From contig NZ_JACCEM010000013.1 of the NCBI RefSeq assembly GCF_013416525.1, forward strand, positions 1 through 64,000: 64,000 nucleotides of DNA, read 5' to 3'. This document shows, one piece after another, positions 25,209-31,992 of this stretch (position 1 is its first letter; each line of letters begins with the position of its first letter). A program made the position numbers and the translations under genes. The DNA comes from Parapusillimonas granuli (GTDB taxonomy: Bacteria > Pseudomonadota > Gammaproteobacteria > Burkholderiales > Burkholderiaceae_B). Below the pieces are notes generated by a model, which ran no database searches, was not told where the DNA came from, and saw only the letters and a list, made by a program, of their open reading frames with translations.

Positions 25209-25311
25209 TTGTGTAAAGCATTTGGTTTTTGACGGCGGCTTGCCTACCGATGTGTCTGATTTCGCATCCATTCGATACAAAATCGCACATCCCCCCAAGT
25301 GCTTTACACAA
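25209..25311. repeat. 12-bp perfect inverted repeat before nlpC-type gene
   Basis: TTGTGTAAAGCA (25209-25220) is repeated exactly inverted as TGCTTTACACAA (25300-25311), 79 bases apart and ending 17 bases before the start at 25329. The arms contain the core GTGTAAAG, which also resembles GTAAA motifs at 25133 and 25150. It could be a paired binding site for a regulator or a large leader stem. Confidence 0.5.
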
Positions 25312-25328
25312 GCTAAAACGAAAAGCCC

Positions 25329-25997
25329 ATGCCGCCGCAACGACTATATCGCCTATTCTCGTCCTTTTATTCTTCTTTCTTCACCCGCGGCGCCAAATGC
25401 GTTCTGGCGGCCACCACTGTGGTCCTGACCGGTTGCGCGGCCAATTCTCCCAGCACGTCGGCCAGCAGCCATCATCTGCTTCGCGACGCGTATCTGTCGC
25501 ACACGCAATCTGATCCCCTAGGCGCTTATCTCACTTCGCAGGACCGCCGGCATTACGGCAATTACGGCATGAGCCCGGCTCCGGGCGAGGCGTCCCGTTC
25601 GCTTGCCAGCACGGCGCTCGGCGCTCTGGGCATCAAGTACCGTTTCGGCGGCGATACGCCGTCCACGGGCTTCGACTGCAGCGGCCTGGTCATTTATGCC
25701 GCGGAAAAGTCGCTGGGCCTGAAACTGCCGCGCAAGTCGTCCGACATCGCGCGCTTGGGAACCTCGGTCAATCGCAATGAGCTCAAGAAGGGCGACCTGG
25801 TCTTTTTCAATACCCGCGGGCATCGGTTCTCGCATGTGGGTATCTATCTGGGCGACAAGAAGTTCGTGCACGCGCCGCGGGCGGGCTCGGTGGTTCGCAT
25901 CGAAAGCATGGAAGCGGCTTACTGGAAGAAGCGCTACAACGGGGCGCGGCGGTTGCCGGCGGGCGACGCCATCGAAACCCGGCTGGCTTCCAAATGA
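25329..25997 (+). CDS. NlpC/P60 peptidoglycan endopeptidase lipoprotein
   Basis: Envelope lipoprotein with a C40 cysteine peptidase domain, related to Spr/MepS, which cut peptide cross-links of peptidoglycan. The 222 residues begin with a basic N-terminus and a hydrophobic stretch. A lipobox LTGC follows, with Cys36 as the lipidated residue. The catalytic residues are Cys117 (GFDCSGLV), His169 (FSHVGIYL) and His181 (FVHAPR). The N-terminal extension before the hydrophobic core is longer than usual, but no later start keeps the whole signal. It stands alone and ends at a strong terminator. Confidence 0.92.
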   Translation: MPPQRLYRLFSSFYSSFFTRGAKCVLAATTVVLTGCAANSPSTSASSHHLLRDAYLSHTQSDPLGAYLTSQDRRHYGNYGMSPAPGEASRSLASTALGALGIKYRFGGDTPSTGFDCSGLVIYAAEKSLGLKLPRKSSDIARLGTSVNRNELKKGDLVFFNTRGHRFSHVGIYLGDKKFVHAPRAGSVVRIESMEAAYWKKRYNGARRLPAGDAIETRLASK

Positions 25998-26000
25998 TGA

Positions 26001-26027
26001 AAAAAGCGGCGCAAGCCGCTTTTCTTT
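26001..26027. terminator. bidirectional terminator
   Basis: Perfect 9-bp stem AAAAGCGGC / GCCGCTTTT with a GCAA tetraloop, followed by TCTTTT on the plus strand and preceded by A residues. It lies between the convergent NlpC/P60 and DUF2325 genes and can act for both. Confidence 0.85.
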
Positions 26028-26042
26028 TGCCGCCGGGCCGCC

Positions 26043-26453
26043 TCAGCGAGCCCTGACGCCGCTGCGCTTGCCCGGCCTGCCCGCGTCCTTCCCCGCGTCG
26101 GGCGCCGGCTTCGCGCCGCTTCTTTCCACCGGCCGCTCCATCGAACACGTCTCGCAATATCCGCACTGATTCAGCGCCTGCTTCATGCTGCAGACCGAAC
26201 GCCTGCAGGCCAGCACCTGGATTCCGGCGCGTTGAGCCGCTGCCCGGAATGTCTTCATGACATTGTGTCCGAGAAAATCCGTGAGAAGAATCAGCAGCTC
26301 GGTGCCCGACGGCAGCTGCAGGGTCTTCTTCTGATGCGAAGGATCGCGTCCGCTGATGTGATGGCGGATGGCGATGTTATGCCCCTTGAGGAGATCCGGG
26401 ATATTGCCGAGCCGGTCGGCGCCGACGATGATTGCACTGACGAGTTGAGCCAT
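26043..26453 (-). CDS. DUF2325 protein, Fur-regulated
   Basis: Protein of 136 residues of the DUF2325 family, with the family N-terminus MAQLVSAIIVGADRLGN, the run LILLTDFLGHN near residue 55, and a Cys-rich segment. Cysteines 83, 88, 97, 100 and 103 (ending CGYCETC) could bind a metal or an iron-sulfur cluster. The C-terminal 25 residues are charged and low in complexity. Function is unknown. GGAGG precedes the ATG at 26453. The promoter overlaps a Fur box, so expression should rise when iron is scarce. Confidence 0.85.
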   Translation of the reverse strand: MAQLVSAIIVGADRLGNIPDLLKGHNIAIRHHISGRDPSHQKKTLQLPSGTELLILLTDFLGHNVMKTFRAAAQRAGIQVLACRRSVCSMKQALNQCGYCETCSMERPVERSGAKPAPDAGKDAGRPGKRSGVRAR

Positions 26454-26476
26454 GAAATCCTCCGATGAATGTTTTT

Positions 26477-26509
26477 CGTAACGATAATCATTCTTATTTG
26501 TGTTGTCAA
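26477..26509 (-). promoter_or_regulatory. Fur box over a sigma-70 promoter of the DUF2325 gene
   Basis: On the minus strand TTGACA (26509-26504), a 17-base spacer and TATCGT (26486-26481) form a near-consensus promoter. The 19 bases 26477-26495 match the Fur consensus at 14 positions, including an uninterrupted GATAATCATT, and cover the -10 element. Iron-loaded Fur would therefore block RNA polymerase. Confidence 0.7.
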
Positions 26510-26584
26510 ATAGGGATTACGATCGGATCGAGGATTTTTTCGCTTCGCCGGCTCCGGCCGCGCGGCGCGGCTCGGCGGCAAGGG

Positions 26585-27535
26585 CTATTCGGCGCGCGGC
26601 GCCTTGTCTATGGCTTCCTGCACCACTTCGCGCGTGAGTTCGGGGGCCAGCATTTCCAGCAGCACGTATACGTAGTCGCGCAGGAACACGCCCGACTTGA
26701 CCGCGACGCGGGTCGTGTGGGTGCCGAACAAGTGGCCGGCCGGCAAGCCCACCAGGCCTTTGTCGCGCCGGGGATCGAAAGCCATGCCGGCGATGATGCC
26801 TATGCCCAGGCCGACGTCCACGTAGGTCTTGATGACGTCCGCGTCGATGGCCTCGAGGACGATGTCGGGCGTGATGCCGGCCTGCGTGAAGGCTTTGTCT
26901 ATCGCGCCGCGCCCGGAAAACGCGTGATCGTAGGTGACGACGGGATACTGCGCGACCTGCTCCAGCGAGATCTGCTTGGCGGCGCTGGAAGTCAGTTCGG
27001 CCAGGGGGTGGTCGGGCCGCACCACGATGGTGTGCTCCCAGGAATAAACGGGCAGCGCCGCCAGACCCGGCGTCTGCGCCAGGGTTTCGGTGGCGATGGC
27101 GACGTCGGCCTGTTCGTGCAGCACCATTTTGGCCAGATGCGGCGGGTTGCCTTCGGCCAGCGATACGCGCACCTTGGGGAATCGTGCGCGAAACGCCGGA
27201 ATGACCTTGGGCAGGATGTAGCGCGCCTGCGCGTGCGTGCAGGCGATGACCAGCCCGCCTTCGTCGCGCCGGGCGAACTCATCGCTTACTTTCTTCAGGT
27301 TGTCGACTTCGCGCATGATGCGCTCGATGACTTGCGCGACGACGTGGCCGGGCTTGGTGAGCCCCTTGATGCGCTTGCCATGGCGCTCGAAAATCTTGAC
27401 GCCCAGTTCGTCCTCGAACTCGATGATCGCCTTCGACACGCCGGGCTGCGACGTGAACAGCGTGCGCGCCGCGTCGGTCAGGTTGAAGTTGCGGCGTATG
27501 GTTTCGCGGACGAACCGGAATTGCTGAAGATTCAT
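26585..27535 (-). CDS. CysB-like LysR-family transcriptional regulator
   Basis: LysR-type regulator of the CysB group, 316 residues. The N-terminal winged helix-turn-helix is MNLQQFRFVRETIRRNFNLT followed by AARTLFTSQPGVSKAI. The effector domain begins near residue 92 and contains ACTHAQARYILP, typical of CysB/Cbl proteins that respond to sulfur compounds. In this group it would control sulfate assimilation or sulfonate use, but no sulfur genes lie in the window. The ATG at 27535 directly follows the mmsA terminator hairpin. Confidence 0.9.
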   Translation of the reverse strand: MNLQQFRFVRETIRRNFNLTDAARTLFTSQPGVSKAIIEFEDELGVKIFERHGKRIKGLTKPGHVVAQVIERIMREVDNLKKVSDEFARRDEGGLVIACTHAQARYILPKVIPAFRARFPKVRVSLAEGNPPHLAKMVLHEQADVAIATETLAQTPGLAALPVYSWEHTIVVRPDHPLAELTSSAAKQISLEQVAQYPVVTYDHAFSGRGAIDKAFTQAGITPDIVLEAIDADVIKTYVDVGLGIGIIAGMAFDPRRDKGLVGLPAGHLFGTHTTRVAVKSGVFLRDYVYVLLEMLAPELTREVVQEAIDKAPRAE

Positions 27536-27563
27536 AAAAAATAGCCCTGTTGGAAGGGCTATT
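27536..27563 (-). terminator. terminator of mmsA, abutting the CysB-like start
   Basis: On the minus strand AATAGCCCT and AGGGCTATT form a perfect 9-bp stem with a 6-nt loop, followed by TTTTT that touches the start codon of the next gene. Only 44 bases separate it from the mmsA stop. Confidence 0.75.
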
Positions 27564-27583
27564 ATATGTAATAAAGAAATTAC
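27561..27583 (-). promoter_or_regulatory. -10 element and inverted repeat for the CysB-like gene
   Basis: TATAAT on the minus strand at 27566-27561, with GTAAT-N6-ATTAC (27568-27583) immediately upstream. The region is very AT-rich. The inverted repeat has the size of a LysR-type half-site pair and could be an autoregulatory site. Transcription would start inside the terminator stem. Confidence 0.45.
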
Positions 27584-27607
27584 GTTATATTTATTTTAGT
27601 TATAAGC

Positions 27608-29101
27608 TTACTTCATCGAGATCGTAGTGTTCACGGCGGTGGCATGGGCGGCCCAGCGCGCCGTCACGGTCTTGGTCTGGGTCCAGAACTGCACGGCCTG
27701 CTTGCCGTTGGGCCCCAGGTCGCCCAGCTTGGAAGCGCGCGAGCCCGTGAAGCTGAACCAGGCGACGGGCACCGGGATCGGAATGTTGATGCCGATCTGG
27801 CCGACGTCGATATTGTTCTGGAAGTAGCGCGCCACGCCGCCGTCCTGGGTGAAGACCGCCACGCCGTTGCCGTTGGGATTCCGGTTGATGAATTCCACCG
27901 CCTCCTCCAGGGTGTCGACGCAGACCACGCACAGCACCGGGCCGAATATCTCTTCGCGGTATATGGCCATGTCGGCTTTCACCCCGCCAAAGACGGTCGG
28001 GCCCACGAAATTGCCCCGCTCATAGCCGGCGACGGCGAGCCCGCGGCCGTCCAGCAGCAGCTCGGCGCCCTCTTCCACCCCCTTCCGTATCAGGGTCTCG
28101 ACGCGCTGCTTCGCGGCGGGGGAAACCAGCGGGCCCAGGTCCGCCTCGCGGTCGGTGCCGATATTGACCTTGAGCTTGCGCGCGCGCTCGATGAAGTCCG
28201 GCAGCCAGTCCTTGGCCTCGCCGACCAGCACCGCGACCGAGGTGGCCATGCAGCGCTGCCCCGCCGCCCCGAACGCCGCCCCCACCAGCTGGTTCAGCGC
28301 CGCCTCGCGATCGGCGTCCGGCATGATGACGCAATGGTTCTTGGCGCCCATCATCGCCTGGCAGCGCTTGCCCGCCTCGGACGCGCGCCGGTAGATTTCG
28401 GTGCCCACGCGCGTGGAGCCGATGAAGGACACCGCCTTGACGTCCGGATGCTCGCACAGCCCGTTGGCGATGTCGGGCCCGCCATGGATCACATTGAGCA
28501 CGCCGGGAGGCAGGCCCGCTTCGAGCGCCAGCTGCGCCAGCATCAGCGACGAGCTGGGGTCCTGCTCCGAAGGCTTGAGCACGAAGGTGTTGCCCGCCGC
28601 GACGGCAAGGGGGAACATGAAGCAAGGCAGCATGATGGGGAAATTGAACGCGGTGATGCCGGCGCACACGCCCAAAGGCTGCACCAGGGTATAGACGTCG
28701 ATGCCGGTGGCGGCATTCTCGGCGTACTCGCCCAGCTGCAGGGACGCGATCGAGCAGGCGTGCTCGATGACCTCCAGGCCGCGGCCCACTTCCCCTTCGG
28801 CATCGGGCAGGGTCTTGCCGTGTTCGAGCGTGATCGACTTGGCCAGGGCGGCGATGTTGTCGCGAACCAGCTTCTGAAGATTCAGCATGACCCGCGCGCG
28901 CGCCGCCTGGCTGGTATTGCGCCAGCCGGCGTATGCCTTGCGGGAGTTCTCCACCGCCAGATCGAGTTCCTGTTTCGTGGCGAAGGGAACTTGCGCCACC
29001 ACTTCCTGTGTCGCCGGATTGACCACATCGCGCCATTCGGTGGTTTTCGATTGCACGAGTTCTCCGCCGATCAAGAGCGGGATGCGTGGAACTGCACTCA
29101 T
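27608..29101 (-). CDS. mmsA: CoA-acylating methylmalonate-semialdehyde dehydrogenase
   Basis: NAD-dependent, CoA-acylating aldehyde dehydrogenase of valine and inositol breakdown; it produces propionyl-CoA or acetyl-CoA. The 497 residues show the glycine motif FIGSTRVGTEIY near 225, the catalytic Cys in GAAGQRCMATS near 284 and the C-terminal motif NGNGVAVFTQDGG. The ATG at 29101 is the family start. No other valine genes are nearby. The gene ends at the hairpin before the CysB-like regulator. Confidence 0.94.
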   Translation of the reverse strand: MSAVPRIPLLIGGELVQSKTTEWRDVVNPATQEVVAQVPFATKQELDLAVENSRKAYAGWRNTSQAARARVMLNLQKLVRDNIAALAKSITLEHGKTLPDAEGEVGRGLEVIEHACSIASLQLGEYAENAATGIDVYTLVQPLGVCAGITAFNFPIMLPCFMFPLAVAAGNTFVLKPSEQDPSSSLMLAQLALEAGLPPGVLNVIHGGPDIANGLCEHPDVKAVSFIGSTRVGTEIYRRASEAGKRCQAMMGAKNHCVIMPDADREAALNQLVGAAFGAAGQRCMATSVAVLVGEAKDWLPDFIERARKLKVNIGTDREADLGPLVSPAAKQRVETLIRKGVEEGAELLLDGRGLAVAGYERGNFVGPTVFGGVKADMAIYREEIFGPVLCVVCVDTLEEAVEFINRNPNGNGVAVFTQDGGVARYFQNNIDVGQIGINIPIPVPVAWFSFTGSRASKLGDLGPNGKQAVQFWTQTKTVTARWAAHATAVNTTISMK

Positions 29102-29384
29102 TGAAGTCTCCTCTATACCTGTACATGCACGCCGAACCGCGCGTGGATTGATGACTCATCAGCAGACAATCGCAGTGTAGTTGCGTAAAAAGCTTATTGC
29201 CATCTAAATATTTCTTGCCCATCATGCCCGATCGCGGCTCGCCGTTCGCCTGGAACGGCCCGCGGGCGGCGCGGCGGCGCGGGCCGCTCGGGCTGCCTGA
29301 CAAGAATCGTGAAACGGAATCCGGCCCGGCCGCATCCAATGGATGAAACGCAGCGATTTCCGTTGCGCGCCTTGGAGCCACATG

Positions 29385-29813
29385 ATGATCCGTTCCCTTC
29401 TTGCCGCCGCCGCGGCCGTCCTGTCATTTTCCGTCGCCGCGCCCTGTGCCATGGCGGCCGAGTCCTCCTTGCTGAATGCGCCGCCGGCAGCCCCTTACAA
29501 GGCGGTCAGCTCGCTGGTCAAACTGCCGGACTTCATTCCCGGCCTGGGCCAGCTGTTCGTCGACCCCGATACCCTGCCCGCGGGCCCCTTCCTGGGCTAT
29601 GGCCATGACGGCAAGCTGGTCAGCACCACCTACATGATCCCGCTGTCCGTGATGAAACCGGACATGGACCTGAATGACCTGAAGGCTCCCGCCGGCACCG
29701 TGGACCATGTCGACGTCATGTACAACGCCGGCCATCCCGGCGTCGCCGAGCCGCACATACACGTCGTGCTCTGGAACGTGCCCGCCGCTCAGGAAGGCCG
29801 CGTCGCCAAATGA
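29385..29813 (+). CDS. secreted histidine-containing protein (DUF5602-like)
   Basis: Exported protein of 142 residues with a clear signal peptide (MIRSLLAAAAAVLSFSVAAP, cleavage near AMA-A at residue 24). The mature part resembles DUF5602-type proteins: GYGHDGKLVSTTYMIP near 71, then VDHVDVMYNAGHPG and AEPHIHVVLWNVP. Histidines 108, 117, 124 and 126 could bind a metal; the role is unknown. Of three in-frame ATGs, 29385 is chosen because GGAG then lies 7 bases upstream. Its stop overlaps the cupredoxin start (ATGA), so the two products are made together. Confidence 0.8.
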   Translation: MIRSLLAAAAAVLSFSVAAPCAMAAESSLLNAPPAAPYKAVSSLVKLPDFIPGLGQLFVDPDTLPAGPFLGYGHDGKLVSTTYMIPLSVMKPDMDLNDLKAPAGTVDHVDVMYNAGHPGVAEPHIHVVLWNVPAAQEGRVAK

Positions 29814-30334
29814 GAACCGTTGCCCATGATCCCCGCCGGCGCCTGCTGCTCTCGGCGGGCGGGGGGTTGCTGCTGTCGGCCGCCGCGGCGCGGCGCGGCC
29901 TTGCTGCCGACGAGATCGAAATCGCCCTGTCCGGCACCCCGACCGGCTCCCATGTCTGGTTCCGCCCGCGCGGCGTGCTGATCCGGCCCGGACAGGCCGT
30001 GCGATGGGTCAATCGCGACGCCGGCAATGTCCACACGGCCACCGCCTACCACCCCGACAACGGCAAGCCTTTGCGCATTCCGGAAGGCGCCAAGCCGTGG
30101 GATTCCGGCTATCTGATGCCCAATGACGCTTTTGTGATGGTGTTCGACGTGCCGGGGGTCTATGACTATTACTGCATCCCTCATGAACAGGCGGGCATGG
30201 TCGGCCGCATCGTGGTGGGACGGGTGGACGCCTCGCTGCGGCCTTACGCCGGCACGGACGCGCTGCTGCCGCAGGCGGCGGTGGCGGCTTTTCCCGGTGT
30301 CGGCGAGATCCTGAAATCGACCCGGGTCGATTGA
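29810..30334 (+). CDS. Tat-exported cupredoxin (blue copper protein)
   Basis: Single-domain type 1 copper protein of 174 residues. The N-terminus (PRRRLLLSAGGGLLLSAAA) looks like a twin-arginine signal. The copper ligands are visible in the plastocyanin-like order: His75 (GNVHTAT), Cys122, His125 and Met130 (YCIPHEQAGM). It should carry electrons or copper in the periplasm. The region after residue 140 is a short tail. It is coupled to the preceding secreted protein. A small stem-loop (30343-30360) separates it from the next gene. Confidence 0.88.
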   Translation: MRTVAHDPRRRLLLSAGGGLLLSAAAARRGLAADEIEIALSGTPTGSHVWFRPRGVLIRPGQAVRWVNRDAGNVHTATAYHPDNGKPLRIPEGAKPWDSGYLMPNDAFVMVFDVPGVYDYYCIPHEQAGMVGRIVVGRVDASLRPYAGTDALLPQAAVAAFPGVGEILKSTRVD

Positions 30335-30374
30335 GCAATGAGGGCGCCGTTCATGGCGCCGCAGGAGAAATGAG

Positions 30375-30713
30375 ATGATCAACTATGCCTTGATGATTTT
30401 TGCGATCGCCGCCGTCGGCGGCTTGATACTGGCCGGCCACGTCTTGCGCGACAAGTTCGCGCCGTGGTTTCTGTCCTTGCTGCACGCCTTGCTTGGCGCC
30501 ATCGGCCTGATTCTTTTGATCGTTCTGCTGGCCCAGGGGCCCGCTCCGGCGCCGGTCACCGTCGGGTTCGTCTTGCTGGTGCTGGCCGCGCTGGGCGGCT
30601 TTTTCCTGGCTTCGTTCCATGTGCGCAAGAAGCTGCCCCCGAAAGCCGTCGTGGTCGTCCACGCCGCGCTGGCGGTCATCGGCTTTCTGACTCTGTTCAG
30701 TGTGGTGATCTGA
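30375..30713 (+). CDS. small four-helix membrane protein with internal repeat and four histidines
   Basis: Membrane protein of 112 residues with four hydrophobic segments (about 3-21, 33-52, 62-80, 92-112). The two halves align with each other: His22-VLRDK and Leu-His37-ALLGAIGL in the first match His82-VRKK and Val-His96-AALAVIGF in the second. Four histidines at equivalent helix ends are what a b-type heme protein would need, but this is inferred. No family was recognised. AGGAG precedes the ATG at 30375. Its stop overlaps the next start. Confidence 0.8.
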   Translation: MINYALMIFAIAAVGGLILAGHVLRDKFAPWFLSLLHALLGAIGLILLIVLLAQGPAPAPVTVGFVLLVLAALGGFFLASFHVRKKLPPKAVVVVHAALAVIGFLTLFSVVI

Positions 30714-31162
30714 TGGCCCGCCACCCTTTGCATCCGGCGCTGGTGCATTTTCCCATCGCCTGCTGGTCGCTGGCGACGGCGGCCGATTTCGCGGGCTTGT
30801 GGCTCGGCGAGGCCGCCTGGCGCTGGTCCGCCGGCCTGCTGGCCATGGGCTGCGCCATGGCGGTCGCCGCGATGGCGGCCGGCCTGCTGGAGCTCGCCCG
30901 TGTGCCGGAGGGCCGGGCGATGCGCGATGCCTATGCGCATATGAGCGCAATGCTCCTCGCTCTGATCCTGTTCGGCGCCCGTCTGGCGCTGGGGCTGGAC
31001 GGCCTGCGCCCCTTGGCGCCCGATGCGTTGTCCTTGCTGCTCGATGCGGCCGGTTTTGCGCTCCTGGTCCTCGGCGGCTGGTTCGGCGCCAAACTGGTCT
31101 ACCACCATGGCGTCGGACAGAACGGCCACGCCCCCGCCGGCGCGTGCCGAGCCATAAAATGA
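30713..31162 (+). CDS. DUF2231-type membrane protein
   Basis: Inner-membrane protein of 149 residues with about four helices. The N-terminal motif RHPLHPALVHFPIA (His4, His7, His12) is characteristic of DUF2231, a family sometimes linked to redox or heme functions but not characterised. A His-His pair lies near residue 130 after the last helix. The start is the ATG at 30713, overlapping the previous stop (TGATG). A longer in-frame opening upstream is only the shadow of the preceding gene. Confidence 0.82.
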   Translation: MARHPLHPALVHFPIACWSLATAADFAGLWLGEAAWRWSAGLLAMGCAMAVAAMAAGLLELARVPEGRAMRDAYAHMSAMLLALILFGARLALGLDGLRPLAPDALSLLLDAAGFALLVLGGWFGAKLVYHHGVGQNGHAPAGACRAIK

Positions 31163-31228
31163 ACGGGAACGCACAGCATTCCATGGTTGTAGAACCCAGC
31201 CCATCCGCAGCGAGAATTTGGAGGCGCC

Positions 31229-31924
31229 ATGCGACACGCCCGGGCCCATGAGGCCTTTTCAGAACATACGCCGGAAAAGGATTTGATCGCATACGCCGTC
31301 GGCGGCGACGAGGACGCCTTTGAAACCATCATGCGGCGCCACAATCGCCTGCTGTTTCGCACGGCGCGCAGCATCATGCACAGCGACACCGATGCCGAGG
31401 ATGTCTTGCAGGAAGCCTATCTGCATGCCTGGCTGGCATTGGGCAGCTTCCGCGCGGAAGCCAGGCTGTCGACATGGCTGGTACGCATGGTCGTCAACGA
31501 GGCGCTTGGGCGCCTGCGACGCAAAAGCGCTCAAATCATCCCATTGGACGCGGCTATGAATTCGTTCGAACCCGAAATCCAGGCCGCTCTCACGCAGAGC
31601 GCCGACCAACGGCCCGAGCGACTGGCGATGCGGGCGCAGCTGCGCGAAATAATCGAGGCCCGGATCGATCTGTTGCCCGATATGTACCGCAGCATCTTCG
31701 TGCTGCGCGCGCTGGAGGAAATGAGCGCGCAAGAGGTCTCGCAAGCGCTGCAAATTCCCGAAGCCACCGTGCGGACGCGCTACTTTCGCGCCCGCAACCT
31801 GCTGCGCGCGGGCTTGGCCAACGACATCGACATGTCGCTGGAAGACGCCTTTTCGTTCGACGGCGAGCGCTGCGACCGTATCGTGGCCAAGGTCCTGTCC
31901 AGGATCAGGGCGGAAAAAAACTAG
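31229..31924 (+). CDS. ECF-type RNA polymerase sigma factor
   Basis: Sigma-70 family factor of 231 residues with regions 2 and 4 only, the ECF layout. Region 2 contains DTDAEDVLQEAYLHAWLALG near 55-75. Region 4 contains MYRSIFVLRALEEMSAQEVSQ and then IPEATVRTRYFRAR near 150-195. A C-terminal tail of about 30 residues (SFDGERCDRIVAKVL) is shared with a subgroup of ECF factors. GGAGG lies just before the ATG. No anti-sigma factor is adjacent; two small membrane proteins precede it. It probably controls its own cluster. Confidence 0.88.
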   Translation: MRHARAHEAFSEHTPEKDLIAYAVGGDEDAFETIMRRHNRLLFRTARSIMHSDTDAEDVLQEAYLHAWLALGSFRAEARLSTWLVRMVVNEALGRLRRKSAQIIPLDAAMNSFEPEIQAALTQSADQRPERLAMRAQLREIIEARIDLLPDMYRSIFVLRALEEMSAQEVSQALQIPEATVRTRYFRARNLLRAGLANDIDMSLEDAFSFDGERCDRIVAKVLSRIRAEKN

Positions 31925-31935
31925 CCGGGCCCCAC

Positions 31936-31963
31936 GGCAAGGCCGGTCGGCGCCGGCCTTGCC
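31936..31963. terminator. strong hairpin between convergent sigma factor and lptF
   Basis: Perfect 11-bp stem GGCAAGGCCGG / CCGGCCTTGCC with a 6-nt loop. An outer pairing of GGGCCCCACGG (31927-31937) with CCGTGGGCCC (31983-31992) is an alternative long-range fold. Both gene ends lie within 35 bases, so it likely stops transcription from both sides. Confidence 0.7.
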
Positions 31964-31992
31964 GAATTCTTGACGCGACGGGCCGTGGGCCC

